The notes: generated by a model from the letters alone, not told the origin. Counted from the first letter of the stretch, positions 22,992-34,157 are shown. The stretch: DNA of 64,000 bases from Lampris incognitus (GCF_029633865.1 NC_079221.1:4061409-4125408); one strand, 5' to 3'. Numbers and translations: made by a program.

Positions 22992-25429
22992 CACACACAC
23001 ACACATATATATATATATACATATATACAGATGCAGAAAAAACCTTGTACTACATAGCAGTACAAGCTTGTTTCGTGCGTCACACACTCATCAGCTGCTA
23101 ATGTGGTTCAACAAAGAAGACACACAGTTTACGTTGCCCCGCACCACGCCCCTTATTTCAGTGGACAGCAACCAATCAGAGCAGAAAACATTTGAACTAT
23201 TACAACCAATGGGGTAGGTAGTTACGATGCACAGCGACCAATGGTGGGGTAGAAAACATTACAACCAACGGGGTAAGGGGTCGGGGCTTGTTTTGAAAAA
23301 GCATTTAAATGACCAGGGCCCTGTTGAAACAGCCTACGTTTAGAATATAACAAGGTGACGTCAAATAGGGTAATGTATGTAACTCATATAGTGGGGTGGT
23401 GTTGGGGCACAGTTGGGAGGGCAGGCAGTTAAAATATAAAAGTACAACATCTAATAAATGTCACGTGTATCATCTAATAAAGACATTTTACTGGTAGTTA
23501 CAAAGGAGATTTTCTTCGGTGTCTACAGCTGGTGGTCAATTCGGTTCTACTATTCAAGGTGGACATATCAGGTCTGCAAATAATAACATACTTTTCTGCC
23601 AAGCACAGGTCACATCATCTTCGTTAGCGGCTGATGAGTGTGCGACACACGAGGCAGGCCTGTACTGCTGTGTATTAAATGTTTTTTTCCTACATCTGTG
23701 TTGATATTCCGCTCCTCATTAGTTGAGCTCTTACAACACCATTGACGGTTTTGGGAAAAAACGCTATATACATACATACATATATATATATACACATACA
23801 TATATACACACACATACATATATATATATAGCATTTTTCCCGAAACCGTCAATATATAAATACACACACACACACATACATATATGTGTATATATACACA
23901 TATACATACACAACATACACACACACATATAGCGTCTTTTCCGAAACAGTCAATGGTGTTGTAAGTGCTCAGCTAATGAGGAGCGGAATATCAACACGGA
24001 TACAGGAAAAAATTAAAACTTTTTTCTGTATCCGTGTTGATATATATATATATACATGTACACACACACATATATATACACACACATATATAAATACACA
24101 CACATATGTGTATATATATACATACACACAGACATATAGTTTGTTTCCCTGCTCCTCAACATCCATGCAGCTTTCTGCGTCAGGGGCTACAGGACTGTGT
24201 CGGGGTGTCGGCTCTGTGCATTATTCCCACCCAGCCCAGTTAATGAACAATTAAGATTTCAGCAGGGTTTTCTTTGTGGTACTTAAAGGTTCTTAACAGG
24301 AAACAATAATGATTTTCAACATTATCCGTCAGTACGTTGGAGACAGAACACTTCATTAGCAGCTAGAATACCGAGCAGTCTTCTGTGCGATGCTGATGTC
24401 ACTGCTGATGTCACCGGTGGGCGATCTGTGGATGTGAAGACTGTTTTGTTTTTGTTTTTTTGGAATCCTCCCCCCTTTTCTCCCCAACTGTATCTGGCCA
24501 ATTACCCCACTCTTCTGATAAATTAGATTAGATTCCTCCCCTATACAACCCCTCTGCCAATCCCGGAAGGGCTGCAGACTACCACGTGCCTCCTCCCATA
24601 CATGTGGAGTCACCAGCACTTCTTTTCACCTGACAGCGAGGAGTTTCACCAGGGGGACGTTGCATGTGGGAGGATCACGCTATTCCTCCAGTCCCCCCCC
24701 CCCTGACCAACCAGAGGAGGCGCTAGTGCAGCAACAAGGACACATACCCACATCCAGCTTCCCACCCGCAGACACGGCCAGTTGTGTCTGTAGGGACACC
24801 TGACCAAGCCGGAGGTAACATGGGGATTCGAACTGGCGATCCCTAGTGTTGGTAGGCAACGGAATAGACCGCTACGCCACCCGGCCGCCCTGTGAAGACT
24901 GTTTTTTTACCGACACCTTGTGTTGTTTAAAAATGCAGATAACCTCACAACATTGGACGGCTGCATGAAGTAGCGTTGTTATTTACGTCTATCACAGGAA
25001 CACAACGCAGCAACGCAGCGAGCCTCACATCCACACACTGTTTGCCAGTGACGTCACTGGCGGACACCTCCGCACAATTCTGCTGGCGTTTTCAGAGACG
25101 CACAGAAGACTGCTCGATGCCGTGGCTGCTAACGGAGTGCTACCCCCTACAACGTAATTAAAGAGATAACACTGAAATTGAAAATCGTGACTGTTCCCCT
25201 TCGAGGTTTCTCGCCGTCGGGTGTTGACGGCGACCATAACGATAACAAGTCGCGTGTCTTGGGGGGGGGGGCACTCACGGGTAAAGGGGCCCGAGGCCGA
25301 GGGGTTGACGCTGTCGCTGCTGTCCCCACTTTCGCTGCAGGAGACCTCGTCATCAGACTCCCGCAAGGAAGAGCACGGGGAGGAGGAGGCCTCCACCTCC
25401 TCAAACTTCCTCTTCAGTATTCCGCTCAT
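13257..25429 (-). CDS. csrnp3: Cysteine/serine-rich nuclear protein 3 (complete coding sequence, 4 exons)
   Basis: Joined minus-strand exons 25429-25279, 16260-16001, 15415-15119 and 14399-13257 give 1851 bases: 616 residues and TAG, with GT/AG borders and matching phases. CSRNP proteins are nuclear transcription activators; published work on the family reports binding to AGAGTG. Seen: N-terminus [13 protein letters not shown] with a Ser/Asp-rich stretch, [34 protein letters not shown], then a Cys-rich block around residues 214-255 ([16 protein letters not shown] and [10 protein letters not shown]). It continues through [21 protein letters not shown], two acidic runs (about 337-363 and 386-396) and the end CPEVTAV. 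The human protein I recall is about 585 residues; extra length lies in the low-complexity C-terminal part. The start is the ATG giving the family N-terminus, 18 bases inside the exon. Confidence 0.93.
14476..14922 (-). mobile_element. tRNA-derived SINE (family A) in csrnp3 intron
   Basis: Full-length minus-strand copy: head gggcgtccgggtagtgtagc (reverse of 14903-14922), B box in gttcgaatccccgtg form, body to the G/C-rich 3' tail at 14484-14502. It fills most of the 719-bp intron between exons 3 and 4. Confidence 0.87.
15119..15415 (-). CDS. csrnp3: csrnp3 coding exon 3, cysteine-rich region
   Basis: 99 codons in phase 0, acceptor gctgtgttcag, donor GTAAAG. Starts [15 protein letters not shown], includes [18 protein letters not shown] and the cysteine cluster [20 protein letters not shown], ending GIKCQ. 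Confidence 0.95.
15635..15946 (-). mobile_element. tRNA-derived SINE (family A), deleted copy in csrnp3 intron
   Basis: Minus-strand copy lacking the central gaaactcctcactg section. Target duplication gatggaccaaga at 15623-15634 and 15947-15958, perfect over 12 bases, so this is a fairly recent insertion between exons 2 and 3. Confidence 0.87.
16001..16260 (-). CDS. csrnp3: csrnp3 coding exon 2
   Basis: Acceptor tcctttgcag, donor GTAACT. Two bases complete the split proline, then 86 codons from [17 protein letters not shown] to [10 protein letters not shown]. Carries the CSRNP family signature [15 protein letters not shown] and the helical [17 protein letters not shown] segment. Confidence 0.94.
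16261..18255. other. csrnp3 intron, repeat-poor part
   Basis: No exon seen. Contains a GGAGGG-rich run at 16740-16790 followed by cataaataatcc, a tRNA-like pol III promoter on the minus strand (17410-17485) and short tandem ttagctaggggctaa units (17500-17550). Confidence 0.4.
17410..17485 (-). mobile_element. tRNA-like SINE head fragment
   Basis: On the minus strand, tttagccgagcggttagtga (A box) is followed 30 bases on by tatcgaatcccacacc (B box). No CCA end or full cloverleaf was established, so it is read as a SINE promoter remnant and not a tRNA gene. Confidence 0.5.
18256..18806. repeat. 17-bp GC-rich minisatellite in csrnp3 intron
   Basis: About 32 tandem copies of cggcccccggctacctg with variants (ctgcggc, ctgtggc, ctccggc, cggtggc). 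Because 17 is not a multiple of three, all three plus frames stay open as [19 protein letters not shown] repeats; none is a gene. Confidence 0.96.
19428..21345. repeat. 27-bp minisatellite, about 71 copies, in csrnp3 intron
   Basis: Unit ctacttccaccgtcctccac plus caaaaaa. Variation is confined to a few sites (cttcc/ctttc/cgttc; ccgt/ctgt/cagt), and a larger block with catggtccttaacc recurs at about 19628, 19727 and 19889. Single extra T bases at 20344 and 20478 shift frame. The 27-bp period keeps frames open on both strands (up to 700 codons on plus; SSFLVEDGE units on minus); these are not genes. Confidence 0.97.
21346..22229. other. csrnp3 intron without recognised exon
   Basis: Two CTCF-like motifs (21392-21406 minus, 21622-21636 plus) lie just after the minisatellite. 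No other feature was recognised. Confidence 0.4.
21392..21406 (-). promoter_or_regulatory. CTCF-like binding motif
   Basis: The reverse complement of agcgccctctagcgg is ccgctagagggcgct, a close match to the CTCF core. Site inferred from sequence only. Confidence 0.4.
22237..22680. repeat. CA/TA/TACA microsatellite tract
   Basis: About 440 bp of mixed (CA)n, (TA)n, tacatata and tatc repeats. All open frames here are low-complexity artefacts. Confidence 0.95.
22681..24050. mobile_element. Mosaic of family C arms and CA/TA tracts
   Basis: Family C modules: 22681-22733 (gtgctcaacaaataaggagc), 23707-23765 (+), 23829-23856 (partial, -) and 23932-23990 (-). An opposed hairpin block tgtatccgtgttgatat lies around 23992-24045. 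Microsatellites fill 22755-23030 and 23768-23930. A large TGTA/TACA inverted pair lies at 22885-22988. 23030-23700 is ordinary sequence with the hairpin gtactacatagcagtac. Confidence 0.6.
24051..24145. repeat. TA/CA microsatellite
   Basis: Continuation of the tatata/cacaca tracts after the hairpin block. Confidence 0.9.
24465..24890 (-). mobile_element. tRNA-derived SINE (family A)
   Basis: Near full-length minus copy in the large csrnp3 intron, with head gggcggccgggtggcgtagc (reverse of 24871-24890). Target duplication tgtgaagactgtttt at 24433-24447 and 24891-24905, perfect over 15 bases. Confidence 0.9.
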
Positions 25430-25447
25430 GGCCCTTCGCATCTGCAC
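25279..25447 (-). CDS. csrnp3: csrnp3 first coding exon (18 bases of 5' UTR, then 50 codons)
   Basis: Acceptor tctgttgcag ends at 25448, ATG at 25429-25427, donor GTGAGT after 25279. Encodes [16 protein letters not shown] through NPSASGPFT plus one base of the next proline. At least one noncoding exon must lie upstream (higher coordinates). Confidence 0.92.
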
Positions 25448-26282
25448 CTGCAACAGACAACACAGCGTAGGGGCCACGCATTATATAACACCCCACTACT
25501 CACGACCTCCACCAATCTCCAACACAGTCAATTAGCTAAGAGACCCAGACACTCCCTCCCCTCACAACACACACAGGCATACACACACAAACACACACAA
25601 ACACAAACTCCCCAGCCACAACCCCGGCTCCCAGGCATCCCCTGGGCGATTGATCACCTTGGCAAAAAGGAGCTGAGATGGAAGGAGAAAACTGCTAATT
25701 GCATGCTACAGGAAGTTCGCTGCTGTCTGTGATGGAGCAGCCAAAGAAAATACGAGACTTGAGCAACTTGTCATGCACGGCTGGCTACTTGTCACCATGG
25801 CATTCATGGAAAAGTAAAAAAAAAAAAAAAAAAAATGCTGTTTCAGAAAATGCTTAACAGTTTGTTAGTTTACTAAAAGGGAAAGGCTGAAATGAAATGA
25901 GAGGAGAGGATAAAATATTTTAGGCAGGTGGATATCCGCCTGCAGCATATTTGACAACTCTTCATTGCTGTTTCACCTGAAAACCGAATGCATAAAAAAA
26001 CTGATTGAAAATATCCATCAGCTGCAAAATGAATTAACTGGCATCTTACAGGACATTAAAAACACCCCATCTGCAGACTGTTGTAGGGAATGCAATGAAT
26101 TACAATCTGTATAGGTGTGTGTGTGTGTGGGGGGGGGGGACATGGACATGTTTGCAGATATGCAGATGGGCAGCACTTTACCGTACACTGCTCATCATAT
26201 CTGTATACAGTAAAATAGTGTAACAGCCACCTGCACTACAAAAACAAACAAACAAAAATGTAAATATTTCACGTCATCGAGC
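25448..26282. other. Upstream of csrnp3 coding exon 1; presumed 5' intron
   Basis: No exon recognised. Contains CA-rich sequence at 25568-25610 and a 20-base A run at 25817-25835. Confidence 0.4.
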
Positions 26283-26822
26283 CCTGGAGCAGCAACACTG
26301 CAGCAGCAACACTGGAGCAGCAACCCTGCAGCAGCAACCCTGCAGCAGCAACACTGGAGCAGCAACCCTGCAGCAGCAACACTGCAGCAGCAACACTGGA
26401 GCAGCAACCCTGCAGCAGCAACCCTGCAGCAGCAACACTGGAGCAGCAACCCTGCAGCAGCAACACTGGAGCAGCAACCCTGCAGCAGCAACACTGGAGC
26501 AGCAACCCTGGAGCAGCAACCCTGCAGCAGCAACACTGGAGCAACAACCCTGCAGCAGCAACCCTGCAGCAGCAACCCTGCAGCAGCAACACTGGAGCAG
26601 CAACCCTGCAGCAGCAACACTGGAGCAGCAACCCTGCAGCGGCAACACTGGAGCAGCAACCCTGCAGCAGCAACACTGGAGCAGCAACCCTGCAGCAGCA
26701 ACACTGGAGCAGCAACCCTGCAGCAGCAACACTGGAGCAGCAACACTGCAGCAGCAACACTGGAGCAGCAACACTGCAGCAGCAACACTGGAGCAGCAAC
26801 CCTGCAGCGGCAACACTGGAAA
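26283..26822. repeat. 15-bp minisatellite (gcagcaaccctgcag-type)
   Basis: About 36 tandem copies of a 15-bp unit alternating ccctgcagcagcaac and actggagcagcaac forms. The 15-bp period leaves three minus frames open (LLLQCCCSSVAA-like), which are not genes. Confidence 0.96.
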
Positions 26823-27538
26823 AAGCAGCTGTGGACAAAAACAACGAGTGACATCCTGTAGGTCTGCAGAGTGATACTGGTAAGGTGAGAGGGTCAGAAT
26901 TCCCCCGCAGAATAAAAGTATTCCAGTACTCATAGTACTCCGATAGTACTCTGATAGTACTTCGACAGTACTCTGACAGTACTGAATACAGTCTGCCACC
27001 CAGTACTCTGGGTACAACAGTAATTCACTACTCAACATTACTAGGTTACCCCTGCAGCAACTATGAGAGCAGATTACTGTGAGAAAAAAAATCTATAACA
27101 TGAGGGGGCTATAATTTAGCTTTGCTATTACACTGCCTTATAATGTTTTACGGATGCAGTCAATAACCCAGCCGAGTACCGTAAAACTACAGGACACAGA
27201 GGACCAGGGGACGACCATCAATTTGTGCCTGCTTTAGATGCTTGCACCAATAATATCGTCACTAAGTGCCCCAGTCTCATTTTGCAGTATAGGTGGAAAT
27301 AAATTGTTTGTGTGGTTATATAACTTCACACGGGGGCTGTTGCATCTAAAGCAACAGAGTCAGTGTCACTTGGTTGGGTGCGTTTCATTAAGATGGGAGC
27401 TGCCACGCTGCCGGGTGGGTGTGCAGGGCCGCCTGGTGAGGTGGCTGCTGTGTGTATGCATGTATGTGGATGTAGTAGCTGCCTTTTGTTGTAATTTTAT
27501 GTGTATAACAACGAGATGGTACAGGGTGCCTTAGTCAT
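26823..27538. other. Presumed csrnp3 5' intron without recognised gene
   Basis: Short tandem gatagtactctgata-like units at 26930-26990; otherwise nothing recognised. Confidence 0.35.
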
Positions 27539-27892
27539 TAGGGGTGTAAGAAAATATCGATACACTCGAGTATCATGATATTATCTTTCATGACACTATA
27601 TCGAACCACTGTAACAATTTTTAATTGTTTACATGCAAAGGTTCGTGATAAACATGTTGTGTTGTGTATAACCCCACCCCCACAGCCGCTAGATGGCAGT
27701 GTTGTAATCCATCTTCAGCCATTTGACTCTTCCACTCCAACCCAACAACGTGAACTGAGGCAGGAAGTAGCATAAGCACGAAGAGCACGTGCCTATTAAA
27801 TCGCCTCTCACAGTATCGCAGTATATATTGAAGGGTAACCCTGGTACCCTGAATCGTGATACGTATCGTATCGCCACATCCTCACAGCCCTA
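27539..27892. mobile_element. hAT-like non-autonomous element
   Basis: Ends taggggtgtaag and, reversed, tagggctgtgag, with internal tatcgata / cgtatcgtatcg repeats typical of fish elements of this kind. The 8-bp flanks ttagtcat / ccagtcac agree at five positions and differ only by T/C, consistent with an old duplication. A CTCF-like motif lies inside at 27686. Confidence 0.55.
27686..27701 (+). promoter_or_regulatory. CTCF-like binding motif
   Basis: ccgctagatggcagtg matches the CTCF core closely. It lies within the hAT-like element, so it may have been brought in by the transposon. Confidence 0.4.
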
Positions 27893-29234
27893 CCAGTCAC
27901 CTGCGACTCGCCTTGCTCTCGCCGCCTTCCTTGGAAGAGGACCACAATGGGAACAAGTTATCTGCTAACTTGACCGTGTTATCCTCGACATTTTCCAATG
28001 AATATGTATTTGTCGCAGCAAGACAGTTTAATGTGTATTTTTTTTTATATGTCAAATACATCAAATCAAATCAAAAAGAAAATTGAGGGCAGCCATTAAA
28101 TCCTCCTGACTGATGATGCAATTAAGCAAACAACAAGAACAAACTCATCAGCCAGATAGACTAATGCCAGCTAGACTAATGCTAATCGCCGTCATACTGC
28201 AACTGGCTGCAACAAAGCCCCGGTTGTAACTATCAAATAACAGATTACTTCAAACCCCGTCGTTGCACATTTCAAAATCCAGCAATCAGTTCTGCAGTCT
28301 TTACTGGCTTGTAAAATACCCGCGATGTTTGCTGATGTTAATCCCCACCAATTACAGGCATCAGTTCATCGACAGTCTAAATCGTTTCCGCAAATGCATT
28401 TAGCCTACGTCTGTGCCATCCACAACCTGGACCCCCCCCCCCGTCTCATGACAGCAGCGGTTGGAGAGTCATGTCACATTTCAAAATAAACCCATTACCA
28501 CAACACAGCCGCAGTAGCAGAGCAAGGAGCACTGTGACTGGCAGCTATCCCCCGCACCCCCATCACCCCCCCACGACTCCCCCTTTCTCTTGGAAGCTGG
28601 AATCAGGAAAGGCGGCATCCAGCTTTGCCCGGTCTGAGGCGGTCTATCTGCCAGAGCAGCTTGTGGGGGAGTTTCATTCAGAGAAAGCCGTGGTGTTTCA
28701 TCTGGAGTGCGCCGCCTCTGCTATCAACTCATTACAGATGCAAATGCTGCCTGAGAGACACGCGGCCTGAGAGAACGAGGTGGCACCCTGAGAGGGCCGG
28801 CGCTGCCAGCCAGAGGGTCATTGTTCCCAGGAGGCCGTGCTTGTTCAGTGCTGTGACATGGCACCACGAGCACTTTGGAGAGCCTCCAAAATCAACAGCT
28901 ACCTACAACTGAGGAATGTGAAGCATCTTCAATCTGTGAATGGGGAGGGGAGAGGTCCCAGTCGGCGCTGCTCCGCTGACAAGTTTCCCTCCGAAGTGAA
29001 TGTCAACGTCTTAAACCCCGGGCTACAGCTAACTGAGCACCTTATTTCTGAAAAACCGAGTAACTAGCCATTCTGCAAACAAAAACAAAAAACACCCGAC
29101 AGTGTGTCTTGGGGTGATGGGTGGAGACGGACTCGGTGCAAAGCCGCGGTGACAACGTGACGACCTTAAGACTGCAGCATTTCCCCCAAATCACCATGCT
29201 GAAGCACAGGTACCAGTATGCTGTGAAGAGGTCA
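27893..29234. other. Presumed csrnp3 5' intron without recognised gene
   Basis: No exon or known repeat seen. 28600-28760 is GC-richer and contains the octamer atgcaaat (28739-28746). Confidence 0.35.
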
Positions 29235-29248
29235 TGGTGTAACGATTT

Positions 29249-29693
29249 CTTTTTTTCTTGGGTGAGTTCCCCCCTTTTTCTCCCCAGTTGTACCCGGCCA
29301 ATTACCCCACTCTTCTGAGCCGTCCCGGTCTCTGCTCCACCCCCTCTGCTGATCCGGGGAGGGCTGCAGACTACCACATGCCTCCTCCCATACATGTGGA
29401 GTCACCAGCAGCCTCTTTTCACCTGACAGTGAGGAGTTTCACCAGGGGGACGCGGTGTGTGGGAGGATCACAATATTCCCCCCAGGCCCCCCCCCCCAAC
29501 AGGTGCCCCGACCGACCAGAGGAGGCGCTAGTGCAGCGACCAGGACACATACCCACATCCGGCTTCCCACCCGCAGACACAGCCAATTGTGTCTGTAGGG
29601 ATGCCCGATCAAGCCAGAGGTAACACGGGGATTTGAACCGGCGATCCCTGTGTTGGTAGGCAACAGAACAGACCGCTACACTCCCCAGATGCC
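29249..29693 (-). mobile_element. tRNA-derived SINE (family A)
   Basis: Full-length minus copy. Target duplication tggtgtaacgattt (29235-29248) / tggtgtaaggattt (29694-29707), one mismatch in 14. Confidence 0.88.
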
Positions 29694-30089
29694 TGGTGTA
29701 AGGATTTGTACATGCGTGAATGTTTGAACTGAATGGCTTGAATGTTTGCTCAAGGAAGCATGCTCATGTTTTCAGCTTCTGCAACACACGGGGCGGCAAA
29801 ATAAAAACAAATGCATTTTGCTGAGCAGTTTCTTTCCATTATTGCAGTTTTCACATTTCACCGTAAATAAGAAGGATTGAGCCTTAAAAAAAAAATCACA
29901 ATATTGAATCGCAATGTTAATAATATCACACTACTGGAATAATTGCAATGTACCGTGTCAGCAGCAAAATACCACTGTAATATCACATCAGGAGGCGCCT
30001 GCTGACTCACCGCCCTAATGTGTGTACTGTAGATTCTGAGTGATTTACATGAGGCAAAAGATACAATGCTCCAATGGATATGTTTACAT

Positions 30090-30262
30090 ATACATACATA
30101 GTATATATAAAATCCAGTGAGTCAGTAAATTCTGTATGAGACAGTACAAACCTGTTTTACTGGATTATTTTGCTCCTTATTTGTTGAGCACTTTTCCTAT
30201 CAGTGAGTGTTTCTTTTAACAATATATATACACACACATACACACACACACACACACACACA
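30090..30262. mobile_element. Family C related fragment with CA repeat
   Basis: ccagtgagtcagtaaattct and gctccttatttgttgagcac are shared with 45880-45930 and, inverted, with 22681-22733. Followed by (CA)n at 30230-30262. Confidence 0.55.
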
Positions 30263-31659
30263 TAAATACACACATCATATGTGTACCATAGACCGGTACC
30301 ATATATTCCTGAAATATACAAAAGACGTCTGTTCCCCAACAGTAAATCGGATACGGTAAAGACAAAAAGGACAGATATTTTTCAGGACTCGTCTTGTTTA
30401 CTGGCCAACATGGGTGGAAACCTGTGCAATTTAGTCTACTTCCTTGCGAGGATCCTAATTAGATGCCATTGTTGGAAACCCATTCGTATGCTCAGACCTC
30501 AGCAGATGCTGCACTAGGCTTTGATATAGCAAAGTGGTTACCATGGAGATTCTAATGTACTCTCACACAACTAGTGATTTCCCATCTGACAGTGTATCCT
30601 CCATCACACATTGTGCACAAAGACCTTACATACTGAAGTTAAGAAGGGTTGAACTGAATAAGCAGAGAGGTTACACATATGTTCACACATTTACCATAGT
30701 GATGAATTAAAAAACATGCTTTTGGGTTTGAAATAAAATAATAAATCAGTTCAGTGCCTTAATTGCCAATTATCCGAATTATGTAATTTTGTTAATACAT
30801 GTATGACACAACTAAAAACTTAATATCTCCTTGTCATTCAGTGGGCATGACATCATGTGCAGGAGAACTGTGGGAAATGGATTCTCTCTGTCCTCGGGGC
30901 TTATCAGAAACCGGAGATCAGAGGCTGTTACTCCTCTCCACCAACACAGCTCTTTCTTTGTCTTCTCCAATGTTGCCTTGCCCCTGATCATGGCTGGGCA
31001 GCACACACCACAGTGCAAGAGAGAAAAATCCCAGGGAAAATAATGCAGCAAAAAGCCTGCTTGGAAAGCCCCTCCCTGCGCTGGCTTCACCGAGCACACA
31101 CATGCACTGTGGAAACCAACTCCAGTCCTTAATCAACAGTGTTCCCGAGCACGCCGCCACACTCGCATTCTGCATTGCCCCCCTGTTCATTCACATGGTT
31201 CCCACAATCACCATAAGCTGACATGACAACACAAGCCTCATGCTGCAGAGCCGCTCTGGACAACCACAATGCAAAACACTCTTCCCAAGTGATGCCAACA
31301 AGCCTGTGGCATCTGGGGCAAATCATGACACATCAGTCCTGCGATGAATACATGACACTGCTCTGGGTGCCGGCCCTAACAGGAGCAACTGACCTGTGTC
31401 CACTGGCAGATTGCGACTCCCTTCCACCTCTTCTCAGTCGCACAGGCAAACAATAATAGATGTGGTTACTCAAAAAGGGTGAAACCAGATGAATGAAGAG
31501 GTTCCCATTTTGCTTCAGTCCACTGACTTGCGGCGACCCCTGTGCTGAAGGGGCAGGAGTGTGGGAGCGACTTGTAATTTTCCAGCTCTGACTCCACTGC
31601 CGGTACCATATGCTTTATTGTTGCACGATGATAGTCACTCTCACTTTAGCTCTCCCCAC

Positions 31660-31660
<1 letters not shown>
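30263..31660. other. Presumed csrnp3 5' intron without recognised gene
   Basis: No exon or repeat recognised; the sequence looks unique. Confidence 0.35.
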
Positions 31661-31701
<41 letters not shown>

Positions 31702-31800
31702 CCACACAAAGGCTCATTAGCTGCAGCCAGCTGAAAGGCAGGAGTCTGACTGGAGTGGAGCAGAGCAGAAGCTGCCTGCGAGATCACATGGGTGGGATGT

Positions 31801-31862
<62 letters not shown>

Positions 31863-32150
31863 CAGACAGAGAGAGAGACAGAGAAAGAGAGAGAGAGAGA
31901 AAGTCGTGCCTCTGCTCCTGCTGTCTGCAGATATTTTTACCAACATGAGCTGGGAAGGGGGGGAGGGAGGTGTGTGTGTGTGTGTGTGTGTGCGTGCGTG
32001 CATGTGTGAGAGAGAGAGAGAGAGTGGGGGGGGGGAGTCAGGAAAAAAGAGTGGTGGGGAAATAGATAAGGGGGGTTGGGGAGAGGCAGGGTAGGGGAAA
32101 GGGGGGGTGCGGGGGAGATTCATAGGGGAATAGTAAGGGGGAGGGGGAGA
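31661..32150. repeat. CT, AG and GT microsatellites with purine-rich tail
   Basis: (CT)n at 31668-31699, (AG)n at 31801-31902, (GT)n at 31970-32000, (AG)n at 32007-32024, then G/A-rich sequence to about 32230. The Arg/Glu and Ser/Leu frames here are artefacts. Confidence 0.95.
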
Positions 32151-33074
32151 ATGAGTGGAGCGAGGGAAAGACAGAGTGAGGAAGTAGAAAGGGTAGGGAA
32201 AGGGGCAAGGAGAAGAAAAGAGAGACAAGCCAAGAACAATAAAACGACCCAGTCATATTAAAATGCAGAAGGCAAAAAAAAAAAAACACAAAAAAGAAAA
32301 GAAAAACGCACAAATGTCTCGCACGGAGAATGGGAGCAGAATCTCCAGGAAGTGTCAAATGAGGCAAGCCAATATTATCTGAGGTTTGCATTCTGAAGAA
32401 ATGTATTCCGAAACTGGCAGCGATCCATTACCAGCTGTGCCAGAGCTTTGCAGGGGAAAGGGGGTTTACCCAGTACATACGACATACGCCTGCTAAAGGT
32501 CTTTAAATTAAAACCCAATGTATCTCCCTATAATCCTAATCTCAGTAATAGCTACTGTTAATCAGCCGCAGGGAGTTAACGTTTGTCAGCAGTAATAGTG
32601 ATTGTGGTCCCAACACTTCCTGTGTCAGGAAGCTGTGCCGAGAGTCGGTGAGACCCGTGGCCCGTGGAGTCAAACAGCCATGATATCATTCTTGCACTCA
32701 ATTGGGAAGTGAATCAACATTAAGTCCCCGTACTTCCTACAACAGGATAGCCATGAGCCCGGAGGTCTTTCAGCAGCCGGCGTTTCACCAGTACATCACA
32801 GGCGGATGACAGTTAACGAGAACGAACACGGCGTGCAACACAGTAGATAAACAGATTTCACATCCTAAAATAATAAAGCGATGTCTAGAATAAAGGAGGA
32901 CACGGTATGGATGGAGAAAAAAAGGACAACAGTTTGCATGTGAATTGCATTGCACACTGTACCAGTATACATACAATGTACTGTACACTGCACGGTGCAG
33001 TACAGTGTACAGTACTGGTACACTCTACCATGTACATCTATCTCAGGCATGTATGGAAGTAACCTGCTAACATC
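32151..33074. other. Presumed csrnp3 5' intron without recognised gene
   Basis: No exon was recognised. A strong hairpin of gtac/cagt-rich sequence lies at 32957-33024. Confidence 0.35.
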
Positions 33075-33126
33075 TATTTCAGCTTTTCTGATACATTCTC
33101 TGCACCACTGCCCCTCCCCCCTTTTA

Positions 33127-33552
33127 CTGTTTTGGAAATTTGCCCCTTTTTCTCCCCAATTGTACCTGGCCAATTACCCCACTCTTGTGAGCCGTCCCGG
33201 TGACTGCTCCACCCCCTCTGCCGATCCGGGGAGGGCTGCAGACTACCACATGCTTCCTCCCATACATGTGGAGTTGCCAGCCGCTTCTTTTCACCTGACA
33301 GTGAGGAGTTTCACCAGGAGGACGTAGCATGTGGGAGGATCACACTATTCCCCCCCGAACAGGCGCCCCACCCGACCGGAGGTGCTAGTGCAGCGACCAA
33401 GACATGTAACCCACATCCGGCTTCCCACCCACAGACATGACCAATTGTGTCTGTCAGGATGCCCGACCAAGCCGGAGGTAACACGGGGATTCGAACTGAG
33501 ATCCCCATGTTGGTAGGCAATGGAATAGACTGCTACGCTACCTGGACGCCCC
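33127..33552 (-). mobile_element. tRNA-derived SINE (family A)
   Basis: Minus copy with most of the body. A diverged duplication of about 30 bases (tatttcagcttttctgatac... against tatttcagcatctcttgtat...) flanks it at about 33075-33105 and 33557-33587, ending in ttctctgcacc on both sides. Confidence 0.85.
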
Positions 33553-34052
33553 CCTTATTTCAGCATCTCTTGTATATTCTCTGCACCGGAAATCAGAAAT
33601 TGCATAATTTTGCAAGATATACGAAGCTTTTAACTTCAGTAGCCCCATTTGGGAAGAATTTAGCACTCCGGCGATGACGAGGGCGATTTAAAAGGGGGAA
33701 ACAAGGCGGTTGTTCAGTACTCTGGTTGACTCAACATGACACCATTGTATAAATACTCACCCATCAGCCCAGGCAAGTCTATAATGACACAGTAGCTATT
33801 ATGCACTTTGCTTACCATCAAAGATGGGAGCTCATCTGTGGATGGATGATAGAAGGGTGGCGTCTAGAGAGGATTCAGGAGATTACAGGAGGCTTCATAT
33901 CACTGTTCTTCAGTTTAAAATACAACATTACACTTAAAGCTGCAATATAACTGAATTGACATGACCAAACAGATAATTTAACATTTAATTTCATACAAAC
34001 CTCTTAAATTAAAAGTTTTGTTTCAATGACCTACAATTAGAAAAGAAATGAA

Positions 34053-34157
34053 CAGCAACTATAGAACTACACATAGCTATACATAGAACTACACATAGCT
34101 ATACATAGAACTACACATAGCTATACACAGAACTACACATAGCTATACACAGAACTA
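34053..34157. repeat. Short tandem repeat of a 23-bp unit
   Basis: Four to five copies of actacacatagctatacata / gaactacacatagctatac. Confidence 0.9.

Noticed and set aside
22076..24254. Tyr/His/Thr-rich frames on both strands
   Set aside because: CA/TA microsatellite artefacts.
25178..25732. 184-codon plus-strand frame over csrnp3 exon 1
   Set aside because: Antisense shadow of the csrnp3 coding exon.
26195..27038. Three overlapping Cys/Leu/Ala-rich minus frames
   Set aside because: Product of the 15-bp minisatellite.
31641..32228. Ser/Leu- and Arg/Glu-rich frames (also 41672-42146)
   Set aside because: CT/AG microsatellite translation.
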